Positions 32,064 to 42,997 of a DNA stretch of 64,000 nt are shown here, piece after piece. The stretch is from Bacteroidia bacterium (GTDB lineage: Bacteria > Bacteroidota > Bacteroidia > Flavobacteriales > Flavobacteriaceae). Under the pieces are notes generated by a model. The model worked only from the letters and a program-made list of their open reading frames with translations, searched no databases and was not told the DNA's origin. The position numbers and the translations under genes are program-made. The stretch's first letter is position 1. The number at the start of each line of letters is the position of its first letter. Location: positions 372,001 through 436,000 of the forward strand of contig JAUIEK010000002.1 in NCBI GenBank assembly GCA_030428865.1, read 5' to 3'.

Positions 32064-32690
32064 ATGTTGACAAAATCAATACTCTTTCAAGATATAGAAA
32101 ACAACATACTAACACTCGATCTTCAAATAATCTCAGAGAAACGTAAAACCGTACTAAACCCTCTTGTAGATTTTATTCAGCAGAAAAAAGATAATAATCA
32201 GAATGTTACCATCAATTTTATCTGTACACATAATTCTCGTAGGAGTCATCTTGCTCAAGTATGGGCACAAGTAATGGCTAACTATTTTGCGGTTAAAAAT
32301 GTTTTTTGTTACTCTGGAGGCACTGAAGTAACAGCACTTTCTTCTACAGTAGTAAAAACATTAGTTAAACAAGGGTTGAGAATAAATACACTTTCAGATA
32401 GTGATAATCCTTTGTATAGTATAAAGTACGCTGATAATGAGCACCCTATAGTAGGTTTTTCTAAGCATTTTAATGATTATTTTAATCCAAAATCAGAATT
32501 TGTGGCAATTATGACTTGTTCACAAGCAGATGAAGGTTGCCCTTTTATAGCAGGAGCAGAAAAACGAATTCCCATAACTTTTGAAGACCCTAAGATATTT
32601 GATAACACACTAGTACAACAAGAAAAATACTTAGAAGCGAGTATTCAAATTGCAACGGAAATGAAGTATATATTTTCACTTATAAAATAA
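32064..32690 (+). CDS. Low-molecular-weight phosphatase / arsenate-reductase-like protein
   Basis: [19 protein letters not shown] (CX5R) and [11 protein letters not shown] in an ars operon. Confidence 0.88.
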   Translation: MLTKSILFQDIENNILTLDLQIISEKRKTVLNPLVDFIQQKKDNNQNVTINFICTHNSRRSHLAQVWAQVMANYFAVKNVFCYSGGTEVTALSSTVVKTLVKQGLRINTLSDSDNPLYSIKYADNEHPIVGFSKHFNDYFNPKSEFVAIMTCSQADEGCPFIAGAEKRIPITFEDPKIFDNTLVQQEKYLEASIQIATEMKYIFSLIK

Positions 32691-32695
32691 TTAAA

Positions 32696-33745
32696 ATGGC
32701 CAAAAAAAAATTAAGCTTTCTTGACAACTATTTAACGCTTTGGATTTTTCTAGCAATGGTTTTGGGCGTGGGTCTTGGCTATTTTGCACCAACTTTTCCA
32801 GACTTTATTAATTCATTAAGTAGCGGAACTACTAATATTCCTATTGCTATTGGTTTAATCTTAATGATGTATCCTCCTTTGGCAAAAGTAAACTATGCAT
32901 TATTACCAAAAGTTTTTAAAGATGTAAAACTTTTATCGATTTCGTTACTTCTTAATTGGGTTATAGGTCCTGTGTTAATGTTTGCTTTGGCAATCATTTT
33001 TTTGCAAGACTATCCTGAATATATGGTAGGGTTGATTTTAATTGGACTTGCACGTTGCATTGCAATGGTATTAGTTTGGAATGATCTTGCAGAAGGTAGC
33101 AATGAATACGGAGCTGGATTAGTTGCATTAAATAGTATTTTTCAGGTTTTTGCTTATAGTTTTTACGCTTGGCTGTTCATTACAAAGTTGCCTCCTATGC
33201 TTGGTTTTGAAGGAGCTATTATAGATATATCAATTAGTACTATTGCCGAGAGCGTTGCTATTTACTTAGGAGTTCCTTTTGCTTTAGGTATAATTAGCCG
33301 TTGGATTCTAGTGAAGTATAAGGGAGAAGACTGGTATCAAAAAAAATTTATTCCTAAAGTTTCTCCTTTAACACTTATTGCTTTACTATTTACTATTGTG
33401 ATTATGTTTTCATTGAAAGGAGAGCTTATTGTTACCATACCTAAGGACGTTTTACTTATAGCAATTCCGCTTTTAATCTATTTCATTCTCATGTTTTTTA
33501 TTGGTTTTTTAGTTACCAAATCGTTGGGAGTTAGTTATGATAAAACAGCATCAGTAGCTTTTACAGCTGCAGGAAATAATTTTGAACTTGCCATTGCTGT
33601 AGCAATAGCTGTTTTTGGTTTAAATTCAGGACAAGCTTTTACTGGTGTAATAGGTCCTTTAATAGAGGTTCCAGCTTTAATTCTGTTAGTAAGAGTATCG
33701 TTTTGGTTTCGAAAAAAATTGTTTCTCAAAAAAGCCTCTGCATAG
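32696..33745 (+). CDS. ACR3 family arsenite efflux transporter
   Basis: [63 protein letters not shown]. Confidence 0.96.
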   Translation: MAKKKLSFLDNYLTLWIFLAMVLGVGLGYFAPTFPDFINSLSSGTTNIPIAIGLILMMYPPLAKVNYALLPKVFKDVKLLSISLLLNWVIGPVLMFALAIIFLQDYPEYMVGLILIGLARCIAMVLVWNDLAEGSNEYGAGLVALNSIFQVFAYSFYAWLFITKLPPMLGFEGAIIDISISTIAESVAIYLGVPFALGIISRWILVKYKGEDWYQKKFIPKVSPLTLIALLFTIVIMFSLKGELIVTIPKDVLLIAIPLLIYFILMFFIGFLVTKSLGVSYDKTASVAFTAAGNNFELAIAVAIAVFGLNSGQAFTGVIGPLIEVPALILLVRVSFWFRKKLFLKKASA

Positions 33746-33769
33746 AAAAATAAAGAGAAAATTAAGAAT

Positions 33770-33800
33770 AAGCGATTCTATAATCAAAATAGAATCGCTT
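33770..33800 (+). terminator. Intrinsic terminator after the ars operon
   Basis: aagcgattctat - 7 nt - atagaatcgctt followed by a T-rich run. Confidence 0.8.
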
Positions 33801-33866
33801 TTTGTTTTCTATGGATAACAATATTTTAAGTAAATTTCAGAATCTATTTTAATCACACAGTTATTC

Positions 33867-34847
33867 ATGAAAGCAAGTTTTTTTGATAATACCACACTAA
33901 TTAAGTATTCAAATGAGTTGTTTCAACGAGTTACGTTTGCATCTGTTGATGAAATCACATTAATAGAGCAAGATCAAACTATTAAGTGGTTAAATACGTA
34001 TGGTTTAGATTATGTAAAAGAGTTTAAAACAATCATTACAAAAGATGAATTGGATGATTTTTTACTAAAACTGGTTAGTAATTCAGAGCACCCTAACAAA
34101 GTGATTGTTTTAGATAATTTACTGTTTATCGCAATTAAAGTTTTAAAAACAGATTCAGCGACTATAGATTACGAACAAATGATGTTTATAGTTTCTCCAG
34201 ATTTTGTATGGAGCATTCAAGAGCAACCAGGAGATTATTTTCAATGGATACGAGAGCGATTAGAACTCAATACAGGTATTGTAAGAAGAAAAAAAGCAGA
34301 TTATCTACTATTTCTAATTTTAGAATCTATTATAGATAACTATCAAACTACTTATGAGGAAAACAGTGAGTTGGCAGAGAATCATTTAGATCCTTCTGCT
34401 ATAAAGCCAACACCTGATTTTACAGCAAAAGTAGAAAAAAGGAAAAATGAACTTTTTACACTCAAAAAAGCATCTATTAGTTTACGAGATACGCTAACAA
34501 AACTCGAAAAAACAGAAGTAAAAGGAATAAAACCTAAATATTTTAGTGAGTTAAAAGAAGAAGTTATTAATCTAATAGCAGATATTGATTTTGAGTTACA
34601 AGCGCTCGAAAGTAAATTGAATTTAGTATTCAGTATTCAAGGTCATCGACTCAACGAAGTAATGAAAACTTTAACTGTTTTCTCTGTAATTTTTATTCCG
34701 TTGACTTTTGTGGCCGGTTTATACGGAATGAACTTTAAAAACATGCCAGAATTAGAGACAGAATATGGCTACTATATTGTATTATTTGTAATGCTACTAA
34801 TCATCATCATAAGTGTTATTTACATTAAAAAGAAAAGATGGTTTTAA
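33867..34847 (+). CDS. CorA family divalent cation transporter
   Basis: C-terminal [22 protein letters not shown] (GMN motif) followed by a second TM. Confidence 0.95.
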   Translation: MKASFFDNTTLIKYSNELFQRVTFASVDEITLIEQDQTIKWLNTYGLDYVKEFKTIITKDELDDFLLKLVSNSEHPNKVIVLDNLLFIAIKVLKTDSATIDYEQMMFIVSPDFVWSIQEQPGDYFQWIRERLELNTGIVRRKKADYLLFLILESIIDNYQTTYEENSELAENHLDPSAIKPTPDFTAKVEKRKNELFTLKKASISLRDTLTKLEKTEVKGIKPKYFSELKEEVINLIADIDFELQALESKLNLVFSIQGHRLNEVMKTLTVFSVIFIPLTFVAGLYGMNFKNMPELETEYGYYIVLFVMLLIIIISVIYIKKKRWF

Positions 34848-34933
34848 TAGGTTACTTTATGCTTTAACAAAATTTTACAGTAGAATAAAAAATATAAACA
34901 TACTTTCGCCTCAATTTCTTAATAGCTTTTTAT

Positions 34934-35704
34934 ATGAGAGTTTTCCTACTGTTTATAGCACTGTCAGTACAGATTAGTTTTGCGCAAGAGAGCAGTAAAT
35001 ATCAGCCTATTTTTATTATTAACAGTAAAATTGTATCCAAAGAAAAAGTGAATGAATATGCAAAAAAAGGATACATTAAAAACATGCAAAATGGAGCTAC
35101 AGAAAATCAGTACGTAGAACTAAAGAAAAAACTAGGAAATAAAATAACAGAAAAAGAATATGTAGTGATTTTGACTATTTTTTCAGAAGAAGAATATCAA
35201 AATAAAAAACGTAAAGTAAATAAAAGTCCTAAAGAAGAAGAAAGTGCGAAAAATAAAAACGATTTTATTTTAAAAGAGAATGATCTAGCTACTGATGTTA
35301 CGATAACAATGCTCAGTGGAAAAAAAATAAAATTATCTCAACTTAAAGGAAAAGTGGTTTTACTTAATTTTTGGGCAACATGGTGTGGCCCTTGTATTAG
35401 AGAATTTTATGAAATGCCTTCTAAAATTTTAAAGCCGCTAAAAAACGAAGATTTTGTTTTTTTACCCATTGCAATAGGAGAAGAAACAAGTATAGTTAGA
35501 AAAAAAATAAATTACTTAGCTCAAAAAGGTATAATTTTTGATACAGGAGTGGATGCAGATAAAAAAATCTGGAATTTTTATGCAAAAGGCTCTATCCCCA
35601 AAAACTTTGTTATTGATAAGAAAGGGGTGATTCGCTATGTTTCTATGGGAAATGATAGTGAAAGTGTAGATAAGATTAAAGAAGAGTTGATGAAACATTT
35701 ATAA
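34934..35704 (+). CDS. TlpA-like thioredoxin-domain protein
   Basis: Signal peptide; KGKVVLLNFWATWCGPCIREF; GSIPKNFVIDKKGVIRY. Confidence 0.92.
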   Translation: MRVFLLFIALSVQISFAQESSKYQPIFIINSKIVSKEKVNEYAKKGYIKNMQNGATENQYVELKKKLGNKITEKEYVVILTIFSEEEYQNKKRKVNKSPKEEESAKNKNDFILKENDLATDVTITMLSGKKIKLSQLKGKVVLLNFWATWCGPCIREFYEMPSKILKPLKNEDFVFLPIAIGEETSIVRKKINYLAQKGIIFDTGVDADKKIWNFYAKGSIPKNFVIDKKGVIRYVSMGNDSESVDKIKEELMKHL

Positions 35705-35801
35705 TAACAACACACTTTATAATGTTTTTCATTTCTAATGATTTTAGATCGTTTGTCCTGTGTAGATTTTCTTAGATATTTAATTTAATGCATCTGATGT
35801 G

Positions 35802-35825
35802 TTTCTCTATAAGTAAATAGAGAAA
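35802..35825 (+). other. Hairpin in the 5' region of the TonB-dependent receptor gene
   Basis: tttctctat - aagtaa - atagagaaa, 9-bp perfect stem. Confidence 0.4.
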
Positions 35826-35854
35826 TCTTAATAATTTTAAAAAAGTATAAAAAA

Positions 35855-38269
35855 TTGAAAAAATTATTACTTCTCGTATTCTTTTTTTTAAATGTATTCT
35901 TTTCTTTTTCACAAACAATAACTATAACAGATGAGCAGAGTAAAGTTCCGTTAGAGTGGGTTGTTTTAATTAGTGAAAACCCAAAACAATCTGTTGTAAC
36001 AAATGCAAAAGGACAGGCAGATATATCTTCTTTTAAAGGATCAAAAGAAATAATTATTCGTTCATTAGGATATAAAAGTATTATTCTTAGTTATAAACAG
36101 TTAGAGCAATTAGAGTTTGTAATTGAATTAGAAACATATAATTTAAATTTAGATGAAATAGTTATTTCAGCTACACGTTGGAGACAGACTACAGATAAAG
36201 TGCCCTCAAAAATTATCTCTATTTCCCCTAAAGAAGTAGCATTACAAAATCCGCAAACAGCAGCAGATTTGTTAGGAATTTCAGGTAAAGTTTTTATTCA
36301 GAAAAGTCAACAAGGAGGAGGTAGTCCAATGATTCGAGGTTTTGCAACTAACAGATTACTTTATACCGTAGATGGTGTTCGTATGAACTCAGCTATTTTT
36401 AGAGGCGGAAACATTCAAAATGTGATTAATCTAGATCCATTTGCAACGGAAAACACAGAAGTATTATTTGGACCAGGATCTGTTATTTATGGTAGTGATG
36501 CAATTGGTGGTGTAATGAGTTTTCAAACCTTAATTCCAGAGTTATCTTTAGATGAAGAACCATTTATTACAGGAAAAGCACTTTTACGAACAGCTTCTGC
36601 AAATAATGAAAAAACAGGGCACTTAGATGTAAATGTAGGGTGGAAAAAATGGGCCGTTATATCAAGTTTTAGCTCTTGGGATTATGACCACTTAAAGCAA
36701 GGATCTCATGGTCCTGATGATTATATAAAAGATTATTATGTAGAAACGCAAAATAATGAAGACGTAATTATCTCTCAAAACGATCCGCTATTGCAGATTC
36801 CAACAGCTTATTCGCAAATAAATTTTATGCAAAAGGTTCGATATCAACCAACTGATAAATTGGATTTTCAATATGGTTTTCATTATTCAGAAACATCTCC
36901 TTATGGAAGGTACGATCGTCATAATAGAACTAGAAACGGAACAGCTCGTTATGGAGAATGGAATTACGGACCTCAAAAATGGATGATGAATAATCTTCTA
37001 ATACATCACCAACAAAATAATAGTAGTTGGTTTGATGAAGTAAATATTCGATTAGCACAACAAACTTTTGAAGAGAGTAGAATTGATCGTTCTTTAAATA
37101 GTTTAAATCAAGCTAATCAGATAGAAGAAGTAAAAGCTTATTCTGTTAATATTGATTTTGTCAAGGTTATGTCTCAAAATAATACGTTGTATTATGGAGC
37201 AGAATATGTTTTTAACGATGTAAAATCCAGAGGATTTATTAGAGATATTTCTACTAATGATTCTCAAGTTACTGCTTCTCGTTATCCAGAATCAAAATGG
37301 AGTTCTATTGGTTTTTTTGTAAATGATGAACATGTTCTATCAGAAAAAATAACGTTACAAGCAGGTTTACGGTATAATCGATTTATTCTCAATGCAGATT
37401 TTAGAGGTAATTTAGCCTTTTATCCATTTCCATTTACAGATGCGAAAATAAATAAAGGAGCACTTACAGGTAGTATTGGAGCAATCTATAAACCTACTAA
37501 TGATTGGATGCTAAAAGCTAGTTTTGGCACTGCATTTCGATCACCAAATGTAGATGATATTGGTAAAATTTTTGACTCAGAACCAGGTTCTGTAACAGTT
37601 CCTAATCCAAATTTAGATGCAGAATATGCCTACAACTTTGATATTGGAGTAGCAAAAGTATTTGGAAAAACAGTTAAACTAGATGTTACTGCTTTTTATA
37701 CAAATTTGCAAAACGCTTTAGTTAGAAGAGATTTTCAGCTCAATGGAGAAAGTACTATTATGTACGATGGAGAAATGAGTCAGGTTCAGGCCATTCAAAA
37801 TGCTGCTGTAGCAAATGTATATGGAGTTCAAGCAGGAATTGAAGTAAAACTTCCTGCAGGATTTCGTTTTTCTTCTGATATAAACTATCAAGAAGGAGAA
37901 GAAGAATTAGATGATGGATCTACAAGTTCGTCTAGGCATGCGGCACCTTTATTTGGGACTACACGATTAAGATATGTTGCCGATAGGTTGTCAATGGAGT
38001 GGAATGTTATTTACCAAGGACAGAGAAGTCATGAGAAATTATCAGTTGAAGAGCAAGGTAAAGATGAAATTTATGCCAAAGATGAAAATGGAAACAACTA
38101 CGCACCTTCTTGGCATACAATCAACTTAAAAGCAATGTATCAACTTACGGATGCGTTTAGTGTAAGTGGAGGGCTAGAAAATATTACAGATCAGAGATAT
38201 AGACCTTATAGTTCTGGAATTTCGGGTGCAGGACGAAACTTCATCCTATCACTTCGGGCAGATTTTTAA
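35855..38269 (+). CDS. TonB-dependent receptor with an N-terminal carboxypeptidase-regulatory-like domain
   Basis: Signal peptide, regulatory-like N-domain, plug QQGGGSPMIRGFATNRLLYTVDGVRMNSAIFRGGNIQNV, barrel ending GRNFILSLRADF; TTG start. Confidence 0.92.
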   Translation: MKKLLLLVFFFLNVFFSFSQTITITDEQSKVPLEWVVLISENPKQSVVTNAKGQADISSFKGSKEIIIRSLGYKSIILSYKQLEQLEFVIELETYNLNLDEIVISATRWRQTTDKVPSKIISISPKEVALQNPQTAADLLGISGKVFIQKSQQGGGSPMIRGFATNRLLYTVDGVRMNSAIFRGGNIQNVINLDPFATENTEVLFGPGSVIYGSDAIGGVMSFQTLIPELSLDEEPFITGKALLRTASANNEKTGHLDVNVGWKKWAVISSFSSWDYDHLKQGSHGPDDYIKDYYVETQNNEDVIISQNDPLLQIPTAYSQINFMQKVRYQPTDKLDFQYGFHYSETSPYGRYDRHNRTRNGTARYGEWNYGPQKWMMNNLLIHHQQNNSSWFDEVNIRLAQQTFEESRIDRSLNSLNQANQIEEVKAYSVNIDFVKVMSQNNTLYYGAEYVFNDVKSRGFIRDISTNDSQVTASRYPESKWSSIGFFVNDEHVLSEKITLQAGLRYNRFILNADFRGNLAFYPFPFTDAKINKGALTGSIGAIYKPTNDWMLKASFGTAFRSPNVDDIGKIFDSEPGSVTVPNPNLDAEYAYNFDIGVAKVFGKTVKLDVTAFYTNLQNALVRRDFQLNGESTIMYDGEMSQVQAIQNAAVANVYGVQAGIEVKLPAGFRFSSDINYQEGEEELDDGSTSSSRHAAPLFGTTRLRYVADRLSMEWNVIYQGQRSHEKLSVEEQGKDEIYAKDENGNNYAPSWHTINLKAMYQLTDAFSVSGGLENITDQRYRPYSSGISGAGRNFILSLRADF

Positions 38270-38296
38270 TAGGAAGAAAAATCTCAAAAAAAACGT

Positions 38297-39385
38297 TTAT
38301 TTTTCTTTGTAAAATGGAAGTCTTACAATAGTTGCAGGAATATTTTTGTTTCTAACTTGTATATAAAGTTGGTTATCAATTTTGCTTTCGTCAATGGTTA
38401 CGTAACCCATTCCAATTCCCTTTTTTAGAGAAGGAGACATGGTTCCAGAAGTAACTTTACCAACTAAAACACCTTCTTGGTTTACAATATTATAACCTGA
38501 TCTAGGAATTCCTTTTTCATTCATTTCAAAAGCAACTAGTTTTCTAGAAACACCATTCTTTTTTTGTGCTAATAGGTTATCCGAATTTATAAAATCTTTT
38601 GTAAACTTGGTAATCCAGCCTAGTCCGGCTTCAATAGGAGAAGTAGTATCATCAATATCATTTCCATATAAGCAATAGCCCATTTCTAAACGTAGTGTAT
38701 CGCGTGCAGCTAATCCGATGGGTTTAATTCCCCAATCTTTACCTGCTTCAAATACTTTATTCCAAACACTTTCTACCTCTTCATTTTTAACATAAATCTC
38801 AAATCCGCCAGAACCTGTATACCCTGTAGCTGAGATAATTGCATATGGCACACCTGCAAAATCAGCCACTTTAAATTTATAGAACGGAATATCAGCCAAA
38901 TCAATAGAGGTAAGACTTTGCATAGCTTCTATGGCTTTTGGTCCTTGTATAGCTAACAAAGAATATTGATCAGAAATGTTACGTAAATCCGCACCAATAT
39001 TTTCATTGTGTTTAGTTATCCAATCCCAGTCTTTATCAATATTACTTGCATTTACAACTAATAAATACGTATGTTCTTTTACTCTATAACAAATTAAATC
39101 ATCAACAATTCCGTTTGAATCATTCGGGAAACAACTGTACTGCGCATCTCCCACTTCTAATTTAGCAGCATCATTAGAAGTCACTTTTTGGATTAACTCT
39201 AAAGCACGCTCACCTTCTACTAAAAACTCACCCATATGACTTACATCAAAAACTCCAACTCCTTTACGAACAGTTTCATGTTCTATGTTAACACCTTCGT
39301 ATTGAACAGGCATGTTATATCCAGCAAACGGAACCATTTTTGCACCTAATGCTTCGTGTATATGTGTTAACGCAGTATTTTTCAT
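38297..39385 (-). CDS. gcvT: Glycine cleavage system aminomethyltransferase
   Basis: [40 protein letters not shown]; start placed at the internal Met rather than at 39436. Confidence 0.95.
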   Translation of the reverse strand: MKNTALTHIHEALGAKMVPFAGYNMPVQYEGVNIEHETVRKGVGVFDVSHMGEFLVEGERALELIQKVTSNDAAKLEVGDAQYSCFPNDSNGIVDDLICYRVKEHTYLLVVNASNIDKDWDWITKHNENIGADLRNISDQYSLLAIQGPKAIEAMQSLTSIDLADIPFYKFKVADFAGVPYAIISATGYTGSGGFEIYVKNEEVESVWNKVFEAGKDWGIKPIGLAARDTLRLEMGYCLYGNDIDDTTSPIEAGLGWITKFTKDFINSDNLLAQKKNGVSRKLVAFEMNEKGIPRSGYNIVNQEGVLVGKVTSGTMSPSLKKGIGMGYVTIDESKIDNQLYIQVRNKNIPATIVRLPFYKEK

Positions 39386-39532
39386 CCTGATTTTGATTTG
39401 TAAAAAAAGTAATGCAAATGTATATAAAATTGTCACAAAAAATTTAGGGAACTAAAAAAGTAAAAAATTTGTTAATTATTATATAATACCTCTAAATAAA
39501 TAATAGATTTGGAGAATTGAATTTTAAAAGTC

Positions 39533-41158
39533 ATGAAAAGTCGTATTTTTTTATCCATTCTGTTTTTTACTTGTTTTACTATTTTTTCTCAAGAAAGAAT
39601 TCCTACAGATTATTTATCAAAAGAATTTCATAAACAACGAAGAGAATTGTTCAGAAAAAAAATGCCAGCTAATTCGGTTGCTGTTTTTTTTGCAAATCCT
39701 GTAAGAAATAGAGCAAATGATGTAGATTACGTATATCATCAAGATCCTAATTTTTATTATTTAACAGGTTATAGAGAACCTAATGCGGTTTTGCTAATAT
39801 TTAAGGAAAATCAGCAAGGAGAAGATGGAACGTCATACAATGAAGTGTTATACGTACAAGAAAGAAATTTAAACGCAGAAATGTGGAATGGGAAAAGATT
39901 AGGAGTAGAGGGAGCAAAAAATAAATTAGGATTTGCAACTGCATTTAATGCTATTGACTTTATTTCTTCGAACATTAATTTTAAAAAGTTTGATAAGGTA
40001 TTTATCGAAAATTTCAAAGATGATTACAGAAATACGGGTAATTTGGCAGAAGTTTTTGACTTAGTTAAGAGTTTTAAAATTAAATCAGGTTATGATCCCA
40101 GTAATTATTTGTCGCGAGCTAAAAAATATGTGTACGAGCTAGTTAAATCTACTCCGATTGAGAATAGCGCTAATGTGGCTCAGGTTATAGAACGAATTGA
40201 AAATCGTTATCCAGATATTAAAAATGACGAGCTTTTAACAAAATATAAAACGACTACTGATAATAAGTTAAAAGGCGACCTTAAAGAAAAAATCACTCTA
40301 AAACTGACTCCAACAACGAATATCGATATTGATTTTCTGACCACTACATTATCGGATATGCGTGAGATAAAAACACCAGAAGAAATTAAATTACTTACAA
40401 AAGCTATTCGCATTTCTGCAATTGGTCAAATAGAGGTTATGAAAGCAATGAAGCCTCATATGTCTGAAACAGAGCTACAGGGAATTCATGAATTTGTCTA
40501 TAAAAAGTATGGAGCAGAATACGAGGGTTATCCATCAATAGTAGGAGCAGGAAATAACGGTTGTATTTTACACTATATTGAAAATAATAAAACAAAAGTA
40601 GGTCACGATCTTGTTTTGATGGATCTAGGAGCAGAATATAGAGGTTATACAGCAGATGTAACTAGAACAATTCCTGCAAGTGGAAAATTTACTCCAGAGC
40701 AAAAAGCAATTTATGATATTGTTTATAAAGCGCAAGAGGCAGGAATTAAAGCAAGTGTAGTTGGCGCTTCTTTTGGAGATCCTAATAAAGCATGTAGACA
40801 AGTTATAAATGAAGGATTGTTGGCTTTAGGAATTATTAAAAATATAGATGAAAGACATAATTACTTGCCTCACGGAGTTTCACACTATTTAGGTTTAGAT
40901 GTACACGATCCTGGTACTTATGGAACCTTTAGAGAAAACTCAGTAATTACCGTAGAGCCAGGTATTTATATCCCAGAAGGAAGCCCTTGTGATAAAAAAT
41001 GGTGGGGAATTGCAGTACGAATTGAAGATGATATTCTAATTACAGAAAAAGGCCCTGTAAACTTATCAGCAGAAGCGCCTAGAAAATCTGAAGAAATTGA
41101 GAAAATGATGGCTAAAAAAAGTGTTTTAGATGCGTTTTTATTACCTGATTTAGATTAA
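39533..41158 (+). CDS. Aminopeptidase P family Xaa-Pro aminopeptidase
   Basis: PSIVGAGNNGCILHYIENN, VLMDLGAEYRGYTADVTRTIP, LPHGVSHYLGLDVHD metallopeptidase M24 motifs. Confidence 0.95.
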   Translation: MKSRIFLSILFFTCFTIFSQERIPTDYLSKEFHKQRRELFRKKMPANSVAVFFANPVRNRANDVDYVYHQDPNFYYLTGYREPNAVLLIFKENQQGEDGTSYNEVLYVQERNLNAEMWNGKRLGVEGAKNKLGFATAFNAIDFISSNINFKKFDKVFIENFKDDYRNTGNLAEVFDLVKSFKIKSGYDPSNYLSRAKKYVYELVKSTPIENSANVAQVIERIENRYPDIKNDELLTKYKTTTDNKLKGDLKEKITLKLTPTTNIDIDFLTTTLSDMREIKTPEEIKLLTKAIRISAIGQIEVMKAMKPHMSETELQGIHEFVYKKYGAEYEGYPSIVGAGNNGCILHYIENNKTKVGHDLVLMDLGAEYRGYTADVTRTIPASGKFTPEQKAIYDIVYKAQEAGIKASVVGASFGDPNKACRQVINEGLLALGIIKNIDERHNYLPHGVSHYLGLDVHDPGTYGTFRENSVITVEPGIYIPEGSPCDKKWWGIAVRIEDDILITEKGPVNLSAEAPRKSEEIEKMMAKKSVLDAFLLPDLD

Positions 41159-41167
41159 AAATAATAA

Positions 41168-41196
41168 AAAAAGCTTCCTTGAAAAGGAAGCTTTTT
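41168..41196. terminator. Bidirectional terminator hairpin
   Basis: aaaaagcttcctt - gaa - aaggaagcttttt, 13-bp stem between convergent genes. Confidence 0.85.
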
Positions 41197-41215
41197 AGCT
41201 TTAATTAAAGGCTTA

Positions 41216-41710
41216 TTAAGCTCGCTTAGTTTTATATTGTTCCCATTTTTCTAGAAACACCTTTTCTTCTTCACTCACTTGTCCGTCTGCATTTAAGATG
41301 TCATCTATTATTCCGTTAAAGAAACTTAACATGTCTTTTGGAAACTCATCAACATGTTTCATAGCATCTTCAAAAGAAGGTTTTTCTCCTTTAATTTTCA
41401 TTACTTCAATCACCAAATCTTGATTTCCGTTGGCAGCCAATTGTTCTTTAAATTTATCTATAGATTTTATCTCTTGATCATCTAAAACACCATCTGCATA
41501 AGATGCGGCAAAACCCACATATAAGCTTGCTATAATCAACTTATCTTTTTCATTAGTAGAAGGTGTAACTTCTTTTTCAGTTTTTTCTGCTGTCTTTTTT
41601 TTGCCAGAGAAAATGTCTGATATTTTTTTTGTGGCAGCATTAGAGATTCTCCTTGTAACTTGAGACTCTACAGTATACATAACCTTTGAGAACATTCTTT
41701 CTAATCCCAT
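41216..41710 (-). CDS. TerB-like tellurite-resistance family protein
   Basis: VGFAASYADGVLDDQEIKSIDKF...DDILNADGQVSEEEKVFLEKW, TerB-like acidic helices. Confidence 0.72.
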   Translation of the reverse strand: MGLERMFSKVMYTVESQVTRRISNAATKKISDIFSGKKKTAEKTEKEVTPSTNEKDKLIIASLYVGFAASYADGVLDDQEIKSIDKFKEQLAANGNQDLVIEVMKIKGEKPSFEDAMKHVDEFPKDMLSFFNGIIDDILNADGQVSEEEKVFLEKWEQYKTKRA

Positions 41711-41800
41711 AATTTTTTAATTAAAAATTTATTTTGTGCAAATATATAAATACTGAACTCTTTTCTTAAATGTTTAATAGAATGATTTGTTATATTGAAA

Positions 41801-41911
41801 ATGAAAAATATTTTTACCTTATACTGGATTTATTACCAAATTGTTAGCATCGTCAGTCAAGGAATTGAAATAATGCTTTTTGGTTTAGAACTGGCTTTAG
41901 AAAAAATCTAA
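41801..41911 (+). CDS. Candidate 36-aa small hydrophobic protein
   Basis: Unlisted ORF MKNIFTLYWIYYQIVSIVSQGIEIMLFGLELALEKI in an intergenic gap. Confidence 0.25.
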   Translation: MKNIFTLYWIYYQIVSIVSQGIEIMLFGLELALEKI

Positions 41912-42005
41912 GTAGTTTCAACTAATTTTAATTGAAATCGAAGAGTAGCCAAAATAGCTGTATTGAGATTATATATTATTTCACCCAGTTTTTTAATAAG
42001 TTCAG

Positions 42006-42893
42006 TTACTTCTTTAAGTTTTTCTTAGTTGTAATTCTAATATCTTTAATAGAGCCTTTACAACTGGTATCCGATCCGTTATCACATCTTCCATAAAGAA
42101 TTAATTCAGAACCGCTTTTAATTATAACACTATATTCTTTAGACGTAACAGGTCCAGAAGTTGAATTTGTTCTGCTTGCTTTTGTGTTGAATGGTTTAAG
42201 TCTCTTACCTCTTTTATTTTTTATTTGTCCCACTACTATAAAATCAGTACACTTACATTCATTAACCACTTTGTACTGAACAACTAGATCTCTTTTAGAT
42301 GTATTTTTTATTGTCTTTAGTACCGTTTCAGTTTTCCCTGTTTCACACTTATTAGCATTGGTGGTAGGTATTTCAGTAGTCTCTAATTTTATTAAAGAGA
42401 CACTTCTTTTATTTTCTGCTGGTTTCTTCTTATTTTCATTAGCTGTTGTTAATCTATAATAAAAACCACAACCTTCTTCTCCTGTAGCCTCTTTGCATTT
42501 AAACGAAAAAAATAATTTTTGTCCTTTAGCTACTTTAGAAATATCAAAAGCGAACACTTTGGCAGGGTCATTTTCTTTAATTACAAACTTTCCTAGCTCT
42601 CCTTCAAATCTAGTAACGGTACCTTTCTTAAGCTCTTGTTTTGCTTCAATTTCTACATCGCAGGATTTATTATTCTTAACCTCTAATATTGCAAAATCTT
42701 CTCCTCCTTTAACTGTGTATGTAAATTTAAACGGATCTCCTCCACAATTCGCTTGACTAAATTTGGTTTGATTTTTAATATCGTCATCTAAAGTGATATC
42801 TCTGTTAAAATCTATATATGCTATTTTGCTAGCACAAGAACTAAACAAAAGTATTGATAGGATAAACAATAAAGCTACAAATTGATTTTTCAT
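42006..42893 (-). CDS. Hypothetical Cys-rich lipoprotein
   Basis: Signal peptide with lipobox-like LLFSSC; repeated Cys patterns. Confidence 0.7.
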   Translation of the reverse strand: MKNQFVALLFILSILLFSSCASKIAYIDFNRDITLDDDIKNQTKFSQANCGGDPFKFTYTVKGGEDFAILEVKNNKSCDVEIEAKQELKKGTVTRFEGELGKFVIKENDPAKVFAFDISKVAKGQKLFFSFKCKEATGEEGCGFYYRLTTANENKKKPAENKRSVSLIKLETTEIPTTNANKCETGKTETVLKTIKNTSKRDLVVQYKVVNECKCTDFIVVGQIKNKRGKRLKPFNTKASRTNSTSGPVTSKEYSVIIKSGSELILYGRCDNGSDTSCKGSIKDIRITTKKNLKK

Positions 42894-42997
42894 TTGGGTT
42901 GGTTTTATTGATGATACTCAAAGCTAGTAATTAAAAATCAATTATTTACAAAACAAATATTTATTTAGAATTGAAATTATAACTTTCCAAAAAGTTG

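Noticed and set aside
39386-39436. N-terminal extension [17 protein letters not shown] of gcvT
   Set aside because: Not part of the GcvT family; lies in the intergenic region, so the start was moved to 39385.
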